Source: Enterocloster clostridioformis (lineage in GTDB: Bacteria > Bacillota > Clostridia > Lachnospirales > Lachnospiraceae). Taken from it: a stretch of DNA of 64,000 bases. Where the stretch lies: contig NZ_JAIWZC010000002.1 of the NCBI RefSeq assembly GCF_020297485.1, positions 372,001 to 436,000 on the forward strand, read 5' to 3'. Positions within the stretch are counted from its first letter, which is position 1, and every line of letters starts with the position of its first letter. A program made the translations under genes and the position numbers. Shown here one piece after another: positions 44,602-53,114 of the stretch. The notes beneath the pieces were generated by a model that had not been told where the DNA came from, did not search any database, and saw nothing but the letters and a program-made list of their open reading frames with translations.

Positions 44602-46225
44602 GGCTCTGCTCCTTTCTGCGGTGCGGCTCGTCCCGGCGCAAAATCTGGTTGATATTCCGCTTGACGGTCTGCAACTCCTTGAACCGCTGCTTCTGTTCGT
44701 GATAGGTGTTATACAGGCCGTCTTTCTCGGAGATAAGCTGCTCGATCTCGGCCTGCAACGCTTTCCGGGCGGGCAGCTTGGTAATGCCATGCGCCTTGAA
44801 ATACCGGGCGGCTGCGTCGGCTATGATAAAATCGCTCTCATGGGCCTGCCGGTATGCGGCGCGGGCTTTCTCGGATTTCTGCGCTTTCAACCCGTCGCGG
44901 GCGGGCTTGGTCTGGGCGTAGGCCAACACCTGCCGCTGCAACTCCTTTTTCCCTTGCAGCTTGGTTTCCAGTGCTTTCAGTTCGCCGCTGGTCTGGCGCA
45001 TTTCCGCATAGGCGGTATCAACGGCGGCTTCTAACTGCTCCGGGGAAGTAAAGCCGTACTGCTGGTAGACGGACAGCGTTTTGGCGGCCTGCTTCAGATT
45101 GTGTATCTTCGCCCAGCGTTCATAGCCCCGGCCTTTGCCCTCGGCCATTTTCTGCTCAATGTCCACAAGCCGCTGCACTCCGTCCTGTTTGGGGGCGGTT
45201 TGAGGGGCTTTTGCGGGCTGTATGCCGCGTTTCTCCTGCCAGGGGTATTCAGGTATGGCTGCGGCCTTTTCTATGGCTCTGGCGGCATTCTGCTCCAAAA
45301 CGGCAAGGACGGCGGTGCGGTCAAAATCGTCGCCCAGCTTCCGGGCGGTGATGGGCTTTGTCCTGTCCGGCGTGAGATAGGACAGCCGCCCCCGGCTCTC
45401 CTTGACGGTCACACCCTCCCGCAGCAGCAGAGAGGAAAACTCGTCAAAGCTGGCGGCGGTGGCAAGGGCTTTCCGTATGGTCTGCCGCAGCTTTTCCTTG
45501 TTCGTTTCAAACTTGGTCTGCCGGGGCGTGATACCATCGGCAATCATGGGGGCGTTCTGCTTGTCCAGCGCGGCTTGTCCCTTTTTCTGCGCCCAATACT
45601 CCCGGTCGGTGATGCGGTTCTTGCTGCCGTTCAAGAGGTCGATTTGGTAAAGCCCCTCCCGGTGGCACATCTCCATGACTTCGGATTTGAAGTAGCGCAG
45701 GGCAGCGTCGGTACATCGGTGCTTGCAGCCGGCTTTCGTGTCGGCTGGCCTGTCCATGTAGGGCAGGAACGGCACTTCCTCAATCCGCAGGCTGTTTATG
45801 ACGATATGCACATGAATGTTGCCGCTGTGGTTATGCCCGTCCGGGTGGGTGCAGACAAGGGCTTGGTGGCCGGGGAAATGTTCTTTACAGAATTGCTCCC
45901 CCAACGCCTGCGCCCGGTCTACGGTCAGGCCGTTGTCCGGCCCGTCCCGCGGGTCAAAGCTGATGATGTAGTGGTGGCTTTTCACATCTTCCCGCCGCTG
46001 GTTTTTCTCATAGCGGAGATTGGCCCGCATACACGCAACGGCAAAATCCTCCCCGCCGCAGTTCAGCGTAGACAGCCGGTAGTCCTCGCGGGGGATAAGC
46101 CTGCCGGTTTCATCAAGGACGGGCTTCATGGTAAATTCGTCATGCTCAAAGAGCAGGTATTGTTCGGCGGCTCCGTAGTCGGCGTTTTTAGAGTTGATAT
46201 GTTTGAGTGTTGCCAACCGCGTCAC
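44591..46225 (-). CDS. Relaxase of the nested element
   Basis: The 544-aa relaxase has the N-terminal MTRLATLKHINSKNADYGAA segment with the probable catalytic Tyr and the metal site NHSGNIHVHIVINS. A middle coiled region and a basic, helical C-terminus follow. It overlaps mobC by 38 nt. It is of a different subgroup from the ICE relaxase and would act on the element's own oriT upstream of mobC. Confidence 0.9.
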   Translation of the reverse strand: MTRLATLKHINSKNADYGAAEQYLLFEHDEFTMKPVLDETGRLIPREDYRLSTLNCGGEDFAVACMRANLRYEKNQRREDVKSHHYIISFDPRDGPDNGLTVDRAQALGEQFCKEHFPGHQALVCTHPDGHNHSGNIHVHIVINSLRIEEVPFLPYMDRPADTKAGCKHRCTDAALRYFKSEVMEMCHREGLYQIDLLNGSKNRITDREYWAQKKGQAALDKQNAPMIADGITPRQTKFETNKEKLRQTIRKALATAASFDEFSSLLLREGVTVKESRGRLSYLTPDRTKPITARKLGDDFDRTAVLAVLEQNAARAIEKAAAIPEYPWQEKRGIQPAKAPQTAPKQDGVQRLVDIEQKMAEGKGRGYERWAKIHNLKQAAKTLSVYQQYGFTSPEQLEAAVDTAYAEMRQTSGELKALETKLQGKKELQRQVLAYAQTKPARDGLKAQKSEKARAAYRQAHESDFIIADAAARYFKAHGITKLPARKALQAEIEQLISEKDGLYNTYHEQKQRFKELQTVKRNINQILRRDEPHRRKEQSHER

Positions 46226-46586
46226 CTACTTTCTTTAAGACTTCATACTTGAGGGCGGCAAGGTCGGCTATGGCGGCGCGTACCTCGCCGGACAACGCAT
46301 GATAGGGCGCGCCGTACTCGTTCAGATACCGGGCAATCTGGTTGAGGTTGCCGCCGATCCTGCCGTACTCGGCTGCGAGCTTCCCGACAGCGGAGAGCAG
46401 TTCGTCATTGACCGACGACACATGGAGTACGGGGCGTATGGTGGTACGCCGGATCGCCTGCCGGAGAAATTCCGACTGGCTGATACCATAGGGCGCAAGC
46501 CGCGCTGTGAAGTCGGCGTATTCATCTTCGGTCAGCCGGGTTTTCACAACGCGGCTGCGGTGGGGTGTGTTGTATTTTTTTCGCAT
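46188..46586 (-). CDS. mobC: MobC-like relaxosome protein, IME copy
   Basis: The start is the ATG at 46586 (AAAGGAGGT upstream), giving 132 aa. The core VKTRLTEDEYADFTARLAPY and GRIGGNLNQIARYLNEYG are the MobC motifs. The open frame to 46781 upstream overlaps the oriT-like region and lacks a ribosome site. Confidence 0.87.
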   Translation of the reverse strand: MRKKYNTPHRSRVVKTRLTEDEYADFTARLAPYGISQSEFLRQAIRRTTIRPVLHVSSVNDELLSAVGKLAAEYGRIGGNLNQIARYLNEYGAPYHALSGEVRAAIADLAALKYEVLKKVGDAVGNTQTYQL

Positions 46587-46609
46587 GGTCGTGACCTCCT
46601 TTCTTGCCG

Positions 46610-46735
46610 CATGAGCGCGGCGGGGATAAGCGGCGCAAGCCGCATAGCAGGGTTTGGGGAAGGCACTCCCCAACAAGTTTCCCGCGAGGGGCAAAACCGC
46701 AGAATTGCGGATTTTGGCACCGTGGTAGAAACTTG
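46610..46735 (-). other. Candidate oriT of the nested element
   Basis: It lies directly upstream of mobC and contains a TTGGGGAAGGCACTCCCCAA hairpin much like the one in the ICE oriT candidates, plus GCGGCGCAAGCCGC and CCGCAGAATTGCGG hairpins. Bases 46736-47257 show no gene; they include the shared TTTGAAAAGCCGTCAGC motif and a hairpin with AAAGCAG/CTGCTTT near 47135-47170. Confidence 0.5.
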
Positions 46736-47257
46736 CTCTAAGTAAGCCGCAGACTGGCCCTGTCCGGGCTTTTCCGTACATAGAGCGAACAGGGCGGGGC
46801 TTTCAGCCCGCTGTTCGCTGCCTTTTTTCTTTCGCCAATATTACTCCGCAGAGGGGCTTTGCTACCCGCTGGCTGCGCTATTTTTCTTTTCCGCTAAAGA
46901 TACATTTGAAAAGCCGTCAGCTACCCGCTGGACAGAGATTTTTCAAAATTTCTTTTGCCTTAGTAATCCGGGAACGGGGATTTTGGCAACCGGCGGGACA
47001 GAAAAATTTTGCTTTCACTTCCTACAACGGAGAGATTTTGAAAATGCCAAATATCCGGGCGGGAAAATTTCTCCCCTCATTTACTACTACAACCGGCAGG
47101 GGGCAAAATGGCCGGGAGCCAGAACGGGCAACAAAAAAAGCAGCAAATCTTTTTCAGACTTACTGCTTTCGCTGGTCGCCGGTGGCGGCTGGTATTCAGT
47201 TTTGAAAGTTTAGGGCTGGCTGGTATGACGATAACGCGTTTAGCAAATAAAAACTTC

Positions 47258-47737
47258 TCATCTCAAATCAAAAAGAATACTTTCATAGTCCTTTACAAAA
47301 TACTTTATATTTGTGCGTCCTTTCTGAATAATTGTGTGGCCTTCCGCTTCCAACTTTTCCTTTTGTGCCTCTACACCGCCGGGATATTTTGCGTTCAATT
47401 CCCCGTTTGCCTTTAAGGTTCGCCAATACGGGGTTTCATCTTCAGAACGCTGGTAACTCGCCCATGCTGCAATAGATACAAAAATCCCGGCTGTAATAGG
47501 CTCTGTGAAATCCGCTCCATTCAGTTTAGCAAAATATTCACGGATTTTTCCGACAGTGATTACTTTGCCATAAGGAATTAGTTTCATCACTTTATCATAT
47601 TCGATTGGTGGGGCAAAATACATTCTGCTTCCGCCATATTTCTCAATGCTTTTCTGGTCGGTAATAATCTGAAATTTAGGCATATCCTTGCTATCATGTA
47701 GCATGGCATTAAAATCTTTTTTATCTTCATTCGCCAT
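47258..47737 (-). CDS. Alkyltransferase-like (MGMT-family) protein
   Basis: The 159-aa product has the MGMT/ATL DNA-binding fold: IPYGKVITVGKIREYFAKLNG (helix-turn-helix), then TPYWRTLKANGELNAKYPGG where methyltransferases carry a Pro-Cys-His-Arg active site. The Cys is absent here, so it cannot accept an alkyl group. It would act like ATL proteins, which bind alkylated bases and pass them to nucleotide excision repair. It is IME cargo in its own transcription unit, AT-richer than its neighbours. Confidence 0.75.
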   Translation of the reverse strand: MANEDKKDFNAMLHDSKDMPKFQIITDQKSIEKYGGSRMYFAPPIEYDKVMKLIPYGKVITVGKIREYFAKLNGADFTEPITAGIFVSIAAWASYQRSEDETPYWRTLKANGELNAKYPGGVEAQKEKLEAEGHTIIQKGRTNIKYFVKDYESILFDLR

Positions 47738-47841
47738 CTCTCAACACCTCCTGCCTTAATTATAGTGGAGCAGATTATTCCATGCAATGAGACGGTTTGA
47801 AAATCAGCTTGATTTTTTTCTTGTCTGACATTGGATATAAC

Positions 47842-48039
47842 TCAACGGTCAAAGCGAAATTTGAACAGCGCGGCAATGAGCCGCTGCTTCACATAGTCCT
47901 CCACCTCGGAGTTGACCTGTCCGTTTATTTTGGAGAAGTAGCGGATATATCCGGCGTAGTGGGAAAGAACCGTGTCGATTGCGTCCGGGTCGCCCTCATG
48001 GGCTTTAACGATTGTTTCATAGGGGAGAAGTTTACTCAT
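47842..48039 (-). CDS. HTH_16 protein of the nested element
   Basis: The 65-aa product has LLPYETIVKAHEGDPDAIDT and VEDYVKQRLIAALFKFRF, the HTH_16 pattern seen in the ICE protein at 9205-9444. It overlaps the sigma gene by 8 nt. A conjugative-element regulator by family. Confidence 0.82.
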   Translation of the reverse strand: MSKLLPYETIVKAHEGDPDAIDTVLSHYAGYIRYFSKINGQVNSEVEDYVKQRLIAALFKFRFDR

Positions 48040-48454
48040 GGTCGTTTCCCTCCATGAGCTGCCTTAACCGCTGCAAGGCAAGCTGGATATGCCGCCCCGC
48101 TGTGCTGCGTGACCGGCCAATGTGCGCGCCGATCACTCGCTGCGGCTGGCGCAGAAAGTAATAACGCAGGATTTCTTCCTGCGTCTGTTCCGGCAGGACA
48201 GAAAGCGCGGCGGCAAGGGCGGCGTTGCAGAGCAGGACGGTCTGACCGCAGACGGTAAAGGGGTATTCCTCGTCCGGCTCCGGCGCGGCAAACTGGACAA
48301 ACTTCTCGTTCATCAGATAGTCAAGGGAAACTTGCCGTTCCCATTGCCGTTTAAGCTGCAAAATCTTGTCCAGGGCGGCGCAGCGGATAACAGTCTTGCA
48401 AAAGGCGCTGTACCTGCGCTGGATATATTCTTGATAGGCTATCTGGTCGGTCAT
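48032..48454 (-). CDS. Sigma-70-like factor of the nested element
   Basis: The 140-aa product has a region-2-like helix (YIQRRYSAFCKTVIRCAALD) and a region-4 helix-turn-helix (RQPQRVIGAHIGRSRSTAGR). It is intact, unlike the ICE copy at 9441-9883. It likely controls element genes, and might act across on ICE promoters; this is not shown. The following gap 48455-48603 holds no gene. Confidence 0.85.
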   Translation of the reverse strand: MTDQIAYQEYIQRRYSAFCKTVIRCAALDKILQLKRQWERQVSLDYLMNEKFVQFAAPEPDEEYPFTVCGQTVLLCNAALAAALSVLPEQTQEEILRYYFLRQPQRVIGAHIGRSRSTAGRHIQLALQRLRQLMEGNDHE

Positions 48455-48603
48455 GGAAATTCCCCCTCTCTGATAATAGTGCGGGGCGGCAGCACTCCTT
48501 GCTGTCGCCCCCTTGATTGCCTACCAGCAAAGGCGGGCGGGGCTGTCAACGGCGGCGCGTATGCGCCGTTCATCTTGACCGTTGACTGGCTCGGCTGGCT
48601 TTG

Positions 48604-48948
48604 CTATTTGCTGTTAAAACAAGGCTTAACGACTTCATATTGAAACATGGCTGATTTTAAGAGCCTTAAATTTACAATATTAATTCTATCCAACCGTCCA
48701 AATGATTTTTGAATATCGACAATGATGTGATATTTTTGTGGAGCTTCTAAGTTGTAATGCGCTTTTCTTTCTCCAGCCGGGGCAGAAAGCCATGTTCCTC
48801 CGTCGGGAGTAAAACATCCATGATTAAGCCGAAGTTTTCCCGCTGATACGGTGATAAATATTTCATTTATTCCTTCTACTGTTTCTATTATGCAACTGTG
48901 CTGCCCCTTCAAAAAAACTGTACCGCAGTTTTCTCGGTATATCTTCAT
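48604..48948 (-). CDS. Unknown 114-aa protein downstream of the antiporter
   Basis: It starts MKIYRENCGTVFLKGQHSC, then has ESVEGINEIFITVSAGKLRL-like strands and a DRINIVNLRLLKSAMFQ segment (the sequence reads TVEGINEIFITV). It has beta-rich character and no membrane helix. It lies 4 nt after the antiporter stop, so it is in the same fluoride-controlled unit. No family recognised. Confidence 0.6.
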   Translation of the reverse strand: MKIYRENCGTVFLKGQHSCIIETVEGINEIFITVSAGKLRLNHGCFTPDGGTWLSAPAGERKAHYNLEAPQKYHIIVDIQKSFGRLDRINIVNLRLLKSAMFQYEVVKPCFNSK

Positions 48949-48952
48949 ACCT

Positions 48953-50158
48953 TCACAACCGTCCCTCTCTTTTCAGCAGACGCTTATAGCTTATATCCAT
49001 TCCTAATGCACCTAAAGGAGCTGTAATTAGAATAGCAAGGACAGCAACAGACAGAACGATTTGGCCACAAGGTAGTCCCATAGCAAGGGGAACGGAACCA
49101 ATCGCTGCTTGGACAGTGGCTTTCGGAAGGTAGGCAATCATACAGAAAAGGCGTTCTCTCACTGTTAACGGCGTTCTTATCAAGCAAAGTGCAACGCCTG
49201 CCGACCGGAAAGCGAGGGCAATAAAAATCATCAACACCGCCGCAATCCCTGCATTCATGGTATAGCGAATGTCAACAGCAGCACCTACCAGCACAAAAAG
49301 CAGTACTTCTGCTGCCAGCCAAAGTTTCCCAAACTTTTCAGACAAACGCTTAGATACAAAGGCAATGCTTTTTATTTTGAGTACACATGCCATACTCACA
49401 ACAGCCAGCAGTCCAGATACCGATATGATACCCTCTAACCAAGTTTCAATCGCCATGAGCAGGAATGATACACCCAAAACAACAATCACTTTCATGCTGT
49501 TCCGAACATAATGCTTATGTGCGTAGGCCGTTTCAAAAAACATGCTGAGCAGAAATCCTGTAATCGCCCCTAAAACAATACCCAAAATAATAGAAACCGG
49601 TATGTTAACGAAGTCCATAAGATTGGCGCTGCCGCCCTGTGCCATACTGACAAAAGTTGAAAACAGCACAATCACATAAATATCGTCGCAGGATGCCCCA
49701 GCCATGATAAGCTGCGGGATACTTTTGTCGGTTCCGTATTTTGTGTCCATAAGCTGTACCATCCGTGGTACAACTACTGCCGGAGAAACCGCACCGAGAA
49801 CTGCACCCATGACAGCAGCCTCTATTCTTGTGATCCCTAAAATGTACGGTGCAAAAAGAACGAAGGCCAATATTTCGCAGCTTGCCGGTACGCAAGACAT
49901 CATAATTGCGGGCCGTCCCACTTTTTTCAAATCAGACAGATTGAGAGAAAGCCCTGCCTTGAGCAAGATAATAATTAGTGCCATTTGCCGCAAATCTGCG
50001 GAGATAGATAGGATAGACGGGTCGAGCAGGTCAAGAACATAGGGTCCCAACACAATACCTGTAATTAACATACCGATAATGCGGGGCAATTTGAGCCTTT
50101 GGCAAATTGCAGCCATTGACAACCCGACAAGAAAAATGAAAGCCAGCGATGTTAACAT
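48953..50158 (-). CDS. CPA2-type cation/proton antiporter, probably for fluoride
   Basis: The 401-aa membrane protein has about 12 helices of the Na+/H+ exchanger type: MLTSLAFIFLVGLSMAAICQ at the start, IGMLITGIVLGPYVL, and the core AVMGAVLGAVSPAVVVPRMV with the Asp-containing AGASCDDIYVIV helix near residue 157. GGAGGAATATTC precedes the ATG. The 5' leader matches the fluoride riboswitch; antiporters of this class are among the known genes under that switch. It would then lower cytoplasmic fluoride. It is IME cargo, so a movable fluoride-resistance trait is likely. Confidence 0.85.
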   Translation of the reverse strand: MLTSLAFIFLVGLSMAAICQRLKLPRIIGMLITGIVLGPYVLDLLDPSILSISADLRQMALIIILLKAGLSLNLSDLKKVGRPAIMMSCVPASCEILAFVLFAPYILGITRIEAAVMGAVLGAVSPAVVVPRMVQLMDTKYGTDKSIPQLIMAGASCDDIYVIVLFSTFVSMAQGGSANLMDFVNIPVSIILGIVLGAITGFLLSMFFETAYAHKHYVRNSMKVIVVLGVSFLLMAIETWLEGIISVSGLLAVVSMACVLKIKSIAFVSKRLSEKFGKLWLAAEVLLFVLVGAAVDIRYTMNAGIAAVLMIFIALAFRSAGVALCLIRTPLTVRERLFCMIAYLPKATVQAAIGSVPLAMGLPCGQIVLSVAVLAILITAPLGALGMDISYKRLLKREGRL

Positions 50159-50180
50159 GAATATTCCTCCTTTGGACGCA

Positions 50181-50270
50181 AAAAAGCTGACAACATCTGC
50201 GTCCGAAAAATCGCAGAAGTCATCAGCTTAAAAAGCGGTTTAGGTTTCCCAAGGGAGAACTTCATTCCCA
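50181..50270 (-). promoter_or_regulatory. Fluoride riboswitch (crcB motif) with terminator platform
   Basis: On the - strand the leader reads GGGAATGAAGTTCTCCC ... AACCGC ... GCTGATGACTTCTGC. GAAGT pairs with ACTTC, and the invariant CTGATGA core is in place, as in the crcB motif. Next comes GTTGTCAGCTTTTTT, which could pair with AGCTGATGAC to form a terminator when fluoride is low. The pattern match is by eye. Confidence 0.75.
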
Positions 50271-50355
50271 CAACAAGTATAACTCTGTGCGCTCCATTTG
50301 TAAACATTTTTTTACGGATATAGTAGGACTGTCTATCAAATTTTTCTGTGTTTCT

Positions 50356-50496
50356 TTACGACACATGAGCATTGCTGGCGGGGTTGTCGGCCCCGTATCC
50401 CTCCAACAGATTGACGCCGCCCCATACACAGAGCGCCCCGCCCAGGCCCACAACGATGGTCTGTAACGTATCCACTGCACTATTGAAAAATTCCAT
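50356..50496 (-). pseudogene. maff2 5' fragment
   Basis: It starts MEFFNSAVDTLQTIVVGLGG and reads through the first membrane helix and LLEGYGADNPASN, then enters the nested element and stops at TAA 50356-50358. With 40395-40490 it makes a complete Maff2, a small two-helix conjugation membrane protein. Disruption may reduce transfer of the ICE. Confidence 0.85.
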
Positions 50497-50560
50497 ATAT
50501 GCCTCACTTTCTGCCGGTTTCCGGCGAACAAATTTGATTGATTACAGGAAAAAAGCCGCT

Positions 50561-52366
50561 TCACTGGGCGGCCAAATCTTCGTCCGACAGGTCGATATCG
50601 TAAAGGTCAAAGGGTTCATCCTCCGACACTACGCGCCGTTTTTTCCGGCGCAGGGATGACAAGTACCTGTCCACATCAAAGGTGTTCTGTTTGTCGGCAT
50701 CCGAGAGGTATTTGTAGCGGGGGTGGCGTGTAATATCGTACTTCTCACTGAAAAACGGCCTCACCCCGCGTACCTGCAAAATACACTTGCCTCCGTCCAT
50801 CGTTGCGATTTCGTCCTGGCTCATCAGCTCCTTTCCGAGTTTTTGGTAGTTCAGTCCGTGGGAGGTCTGCGCGCCCCGGTTCTCGCTTTGGTTATAGCTG
50901 TCAATGGTTTCCTTGCCCAGCACATCCGCGATCTCCTTGGCGTTTTTACCTCTTCCACTCAGGAAAAGCGTACAGTCGCAGTTGTCGGAAATGATTTCCG
51001 CGGCATCCTTGTAGATGGCCTTTAGCTGTGACTGGCTCTGCAAAATGATAGAAGCCGAGATTTCCCGGCTTCGGATAGTGGCGATCAGCTTGTCAAAGTT
51101 GGGAATCTGGCCGATGTTGGCAAACTCGTCCAGAATCATCCGCACATGGACGGGCAGCCGCCCGCCGTATTTGTCGTCGGCCCGGTCGCATAAGAGGTTG
51201 ATAAGCTGGCTCTGCACCATGGCAAGAATGAAGTTAAAGGTCGCGTCCGTGTCGCTCATAATGAGGAACAGGGCCGTTTTTTCATCCCCGATGGTGTCAA
51301 GCTCCAGCTCGTCGTCCTCCATCAGCTCTCGCACTTCCCGGATGTCAAATGGCGCTAATCTGGCCCCGCAGCTAATCAAAATGGAACTGCGGGTCTTGCC
51401 TGCCGACAACAGGAATTTTTTGTACTGGCGCACCGCAAAGTGTTCCGGGTCTTTTTCTTCCAGCCGTTCAAACATCTGGTCTACCGGGGATTGAAATTCC
51501 GGGTCGTCCTCGCGGGCTTCGCTTGCGTTGATCATTTCAAGCAGCGTCGTGAAATTCATTTCATCGTCCGGCGCTTCGTACCAGATGTAGCCAATGAGGG
51601 CCGAATACAACAGACGTTCCGACTTCACCCAAAAATCTTCGGCGCTTTTTTCGCCCTCTCCCTTGGTGTTGCAAATCAGGGTGTTGACCAGTTTTAAGAT
51701 GTCTTTTTCCGAATGAATGTAGCGGAATGGGTTGTACCGCATACTCTTGGAAAAATTGATGGTATTCAGCACTTTGACCCGGTAGCCGCTTCGCACAAGG
51801 AGCTGGCCCACCTCACCGATCAGGCCCCCTTTCGGATCGGTGACAATGAAGCTAACCGGATAGAGCTTAGAGGTACACTGCATCAGGTTCGGCTTCACAA
51901 AAAATCGTGTCTTGCCGCTGCCGGAACCTCCGATGACCAGCACGTTTTTGTTCCGGGCGGTCTTGGGGTCTTTGGGGCGGTTGTTCATGGTGAGGCGTTC
52001 CGTCTGGGTCAGGAGAATGTTGTTATCAAACACCGGGTCGATGTACGGGGCGATATCTTTGGGGCCGCCCCAACGGGCACTGCCGTATTCTACGCCTTTG
52101 CGGTATTTCTTGGCGTTCTTGCTCTTGCAGTACACCATCAGACGCAATGCCACCGCACCGGCCACACCCACCGCCAGATCGAACAGGTGGAAGCTGGGGG
52201 CGGCGCTTTCAAAGGCAAAAGAAAAGCCGTCCGCAAGGTGCAGCAGCTTTTCCGACAAGTCCGCCCCAGCCGCCAGCCGGTAGGTCTGTCCCAGCTTGCC
52301 GAACAGGTAAACAAACAGCAGGTAGGGCAGGTTGGCGATTATCAGCTTTTTCATTTCCGGCTTCAT
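50561..52366 (-). CDS. virD4: VirD4/TraG-type coupling protein
   Basis: The 601-aa product has two N-terminal membrane helices (LIIANLPYLLFVYLFGKLG; LFDLAVGVAGAVALRLMVY), then a P-loop ATPase domain with Walker A VIGGSGSGKTRFF near residue 145 and Walker B VRMILDEFANIG near residue 410. It brings the relaxase-DNA complex to the channel. Its start overlaps PcfB by 4 nt. The C-terminal acidic end (DLYDIDLSDEDLAAQ) is typical. Confidence 0.94.
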   Translation of the reverse strand: MKPEMKKLIIANLPYLLFVYLFGKLGQTYRLAAGADLSEKLLHLADGFSFAFESAAPSFHLFDLAVGVAGAVALRLMVYCKSKNAKKYRKGVEYGSARWGGPKDIAPYIDPVFDNNILLTQTERLTMNNRPKDPKTARNKNVLVIGGSGSGKTRFFVKPNLMQCTSKLYPVSFIVTDPKGGLIGEVGQLLVRSGYRVKVLNTINFSKSMRYNPFRYIHSEKDILKLVNTLICNTKGEGEKSAEDFWVKSERLLYSALIGYIWYEAPDDEMNFTTLLEMINASEAREDDPEFQSPVDQMFERLEEKDPEHFAVRQYKKFLLSAGKTRSSILISCGARLAPFDIREVRELMEDDELELDTIGDEKTALFLIMSDTDATFNFILAMVQSQLINLLCDRADDKYGGRLPVHVRMILDEFANIGQIPNFDKLIATIRSREISASIILQSQSQLKAIYKDAAEIISDNCDCTLFLSGRGKNAKEIADVLGKETIDSYNQSENRGAQTSHGLNYQKLGKELMSQDEIATMDGGKCILQVRGVRPFFSEKYDITRHPRYKYLSDADKQNTFDVDRYLSSLRRKKRRVVSEDEPFDLYDIDLSDEDLAAQ

Positions 52367-52839
52367 CGTGACAGCCCCCTTTCCTTGACTTTCTCCTTGG
52401 CCCGCTGCTGCGTCTTGGCCGCAGCCTTTTGTTTCAGGGCGGATAGGGTCTTTCGGATGGAGGGGCGTTCCTGTTGTTTGAGCTTCTTGGCCGTGAACTC
52501 CTTGAACGCCTGTTCCAGATTGTCCGCCTGCTTGGATTTGAAAATCACGATATACCGGGGCGGATGGGTGGTGCGGTCTTTCCGCAGGGTGAAATCAATT
52601 CCGTATTTCTTGGCGCAGGGCCGAAACAGTCCGATGTTGGCATCGGTGATTTCAATATTGGACAGGGCGCAACCGCCCTTTTTGAGCTGCCGCAAGCTCT
52701 GTCTGCCTTGGTGGGGGTTACTCTTGGCTGTTTGACGGGCAGCCAGAAATTTCTTCATGGCCGCCTGCAATACCTGGCCGGTGAGCTTGCCTGTCTTAAC
52801 CGCTAATGCGATGGTTTTCTGTTCGATTTCTTCCTGCAA
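52363..52839 (-). CDS. pcfB: PcfB family protein
   Basis: The 158-aa product has the PcfB core: N-terminal EEIEQKTIALAVKTGKLTGQ, then LSNIEITDANIGLFRPCAKK and RYIVIFKSKQADNLEQAFKE, then a basic helical tail. In pCF10 PcfB joins the relaxase and coupling protein. It precedes virD4, as usual. Confidence 0.9.
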   Translation of the reverse strand: MQEEIEQKTIALAVKTGKLTGQVLQAAMKKFLAARQTAKSNPHQGRQSLRQLKKGGCALSNIEITDANIGLFRPCAKKYGIDFTLRKDRTTHPPRYIVIFKSKQADNLEQAFKEFTAKKLKQQERPSIRKTLSALKQKAAAKTQQRAKEKVKERGLSR

Positions 52840-52884
52840 CTGCTATCCCTCCTTTGGAAAGTCAAAGCAGGCAGGCAGTACAGC

Positions 52885-53097
52885 TTAGATCCGCACCCGC
52901 AGGCCGGAGAGGTCGTCGGTGCGGATACCCACCAGATACCAGTTGTCAGCCATTTCTATGCGGGTGGGCCTCCATCTGCCGCCTACCAGTACATCAAAGA
53001 TTTCTCCGCAGTGCAGGCCGCCGTAGTAGTCCGAAAGGTCAAAACGGATGTCATAGCGGTCTGCCTGCTCGTCAAAAATCAAAGTTCCCTGTTTCAT
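52885..53097 (-). CDS. DUF5348 family protein
   Basis: The 70-aa product is beta-rich: GTLIFDEQADRYDIRFDLS, then YYGGLHCGEIFDVLV and NWYLVGIRTDDLSGLRVR. It matches DUF5348, found between the RepA-like gene and PcfB in CTn elements. Function not known. Confidence 0.82.
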   Translation of the reverse strand: MKQGTLIFDEQADRYDIRFDLSDYYGGLHCGEIFDVLVGGRWRPTRIEMADNWYLVGIRTDDLSGLRVRI

Positions 53098-53114
53098 AGG
53101 GCTGTCCTCCTTTT

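Larger units (their letters stand above)
40490..50369. mobile_element. Nested mobilizable element (IME) inserted in maff2
   Basis: The ends are imperfect inverted sequences: GCTGATGTGCGATAAAGAA on the left, and GCTCATGTGTCGTAAAGAA read inward on the right. Joining the flanks at the shared GC rebuilds an in-frame Maff2 protein (...NPASNAKSQGIKQL...). It encodes a large serine recombinase, replication genes, MobC and relaxase, but no secretion channel of its own, so it is mobilizable and must borrow a conjugation machine, such as the ICE it sits in. maff2 is a known target of IMEs in Firmicutes. Confidence 0.88.
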
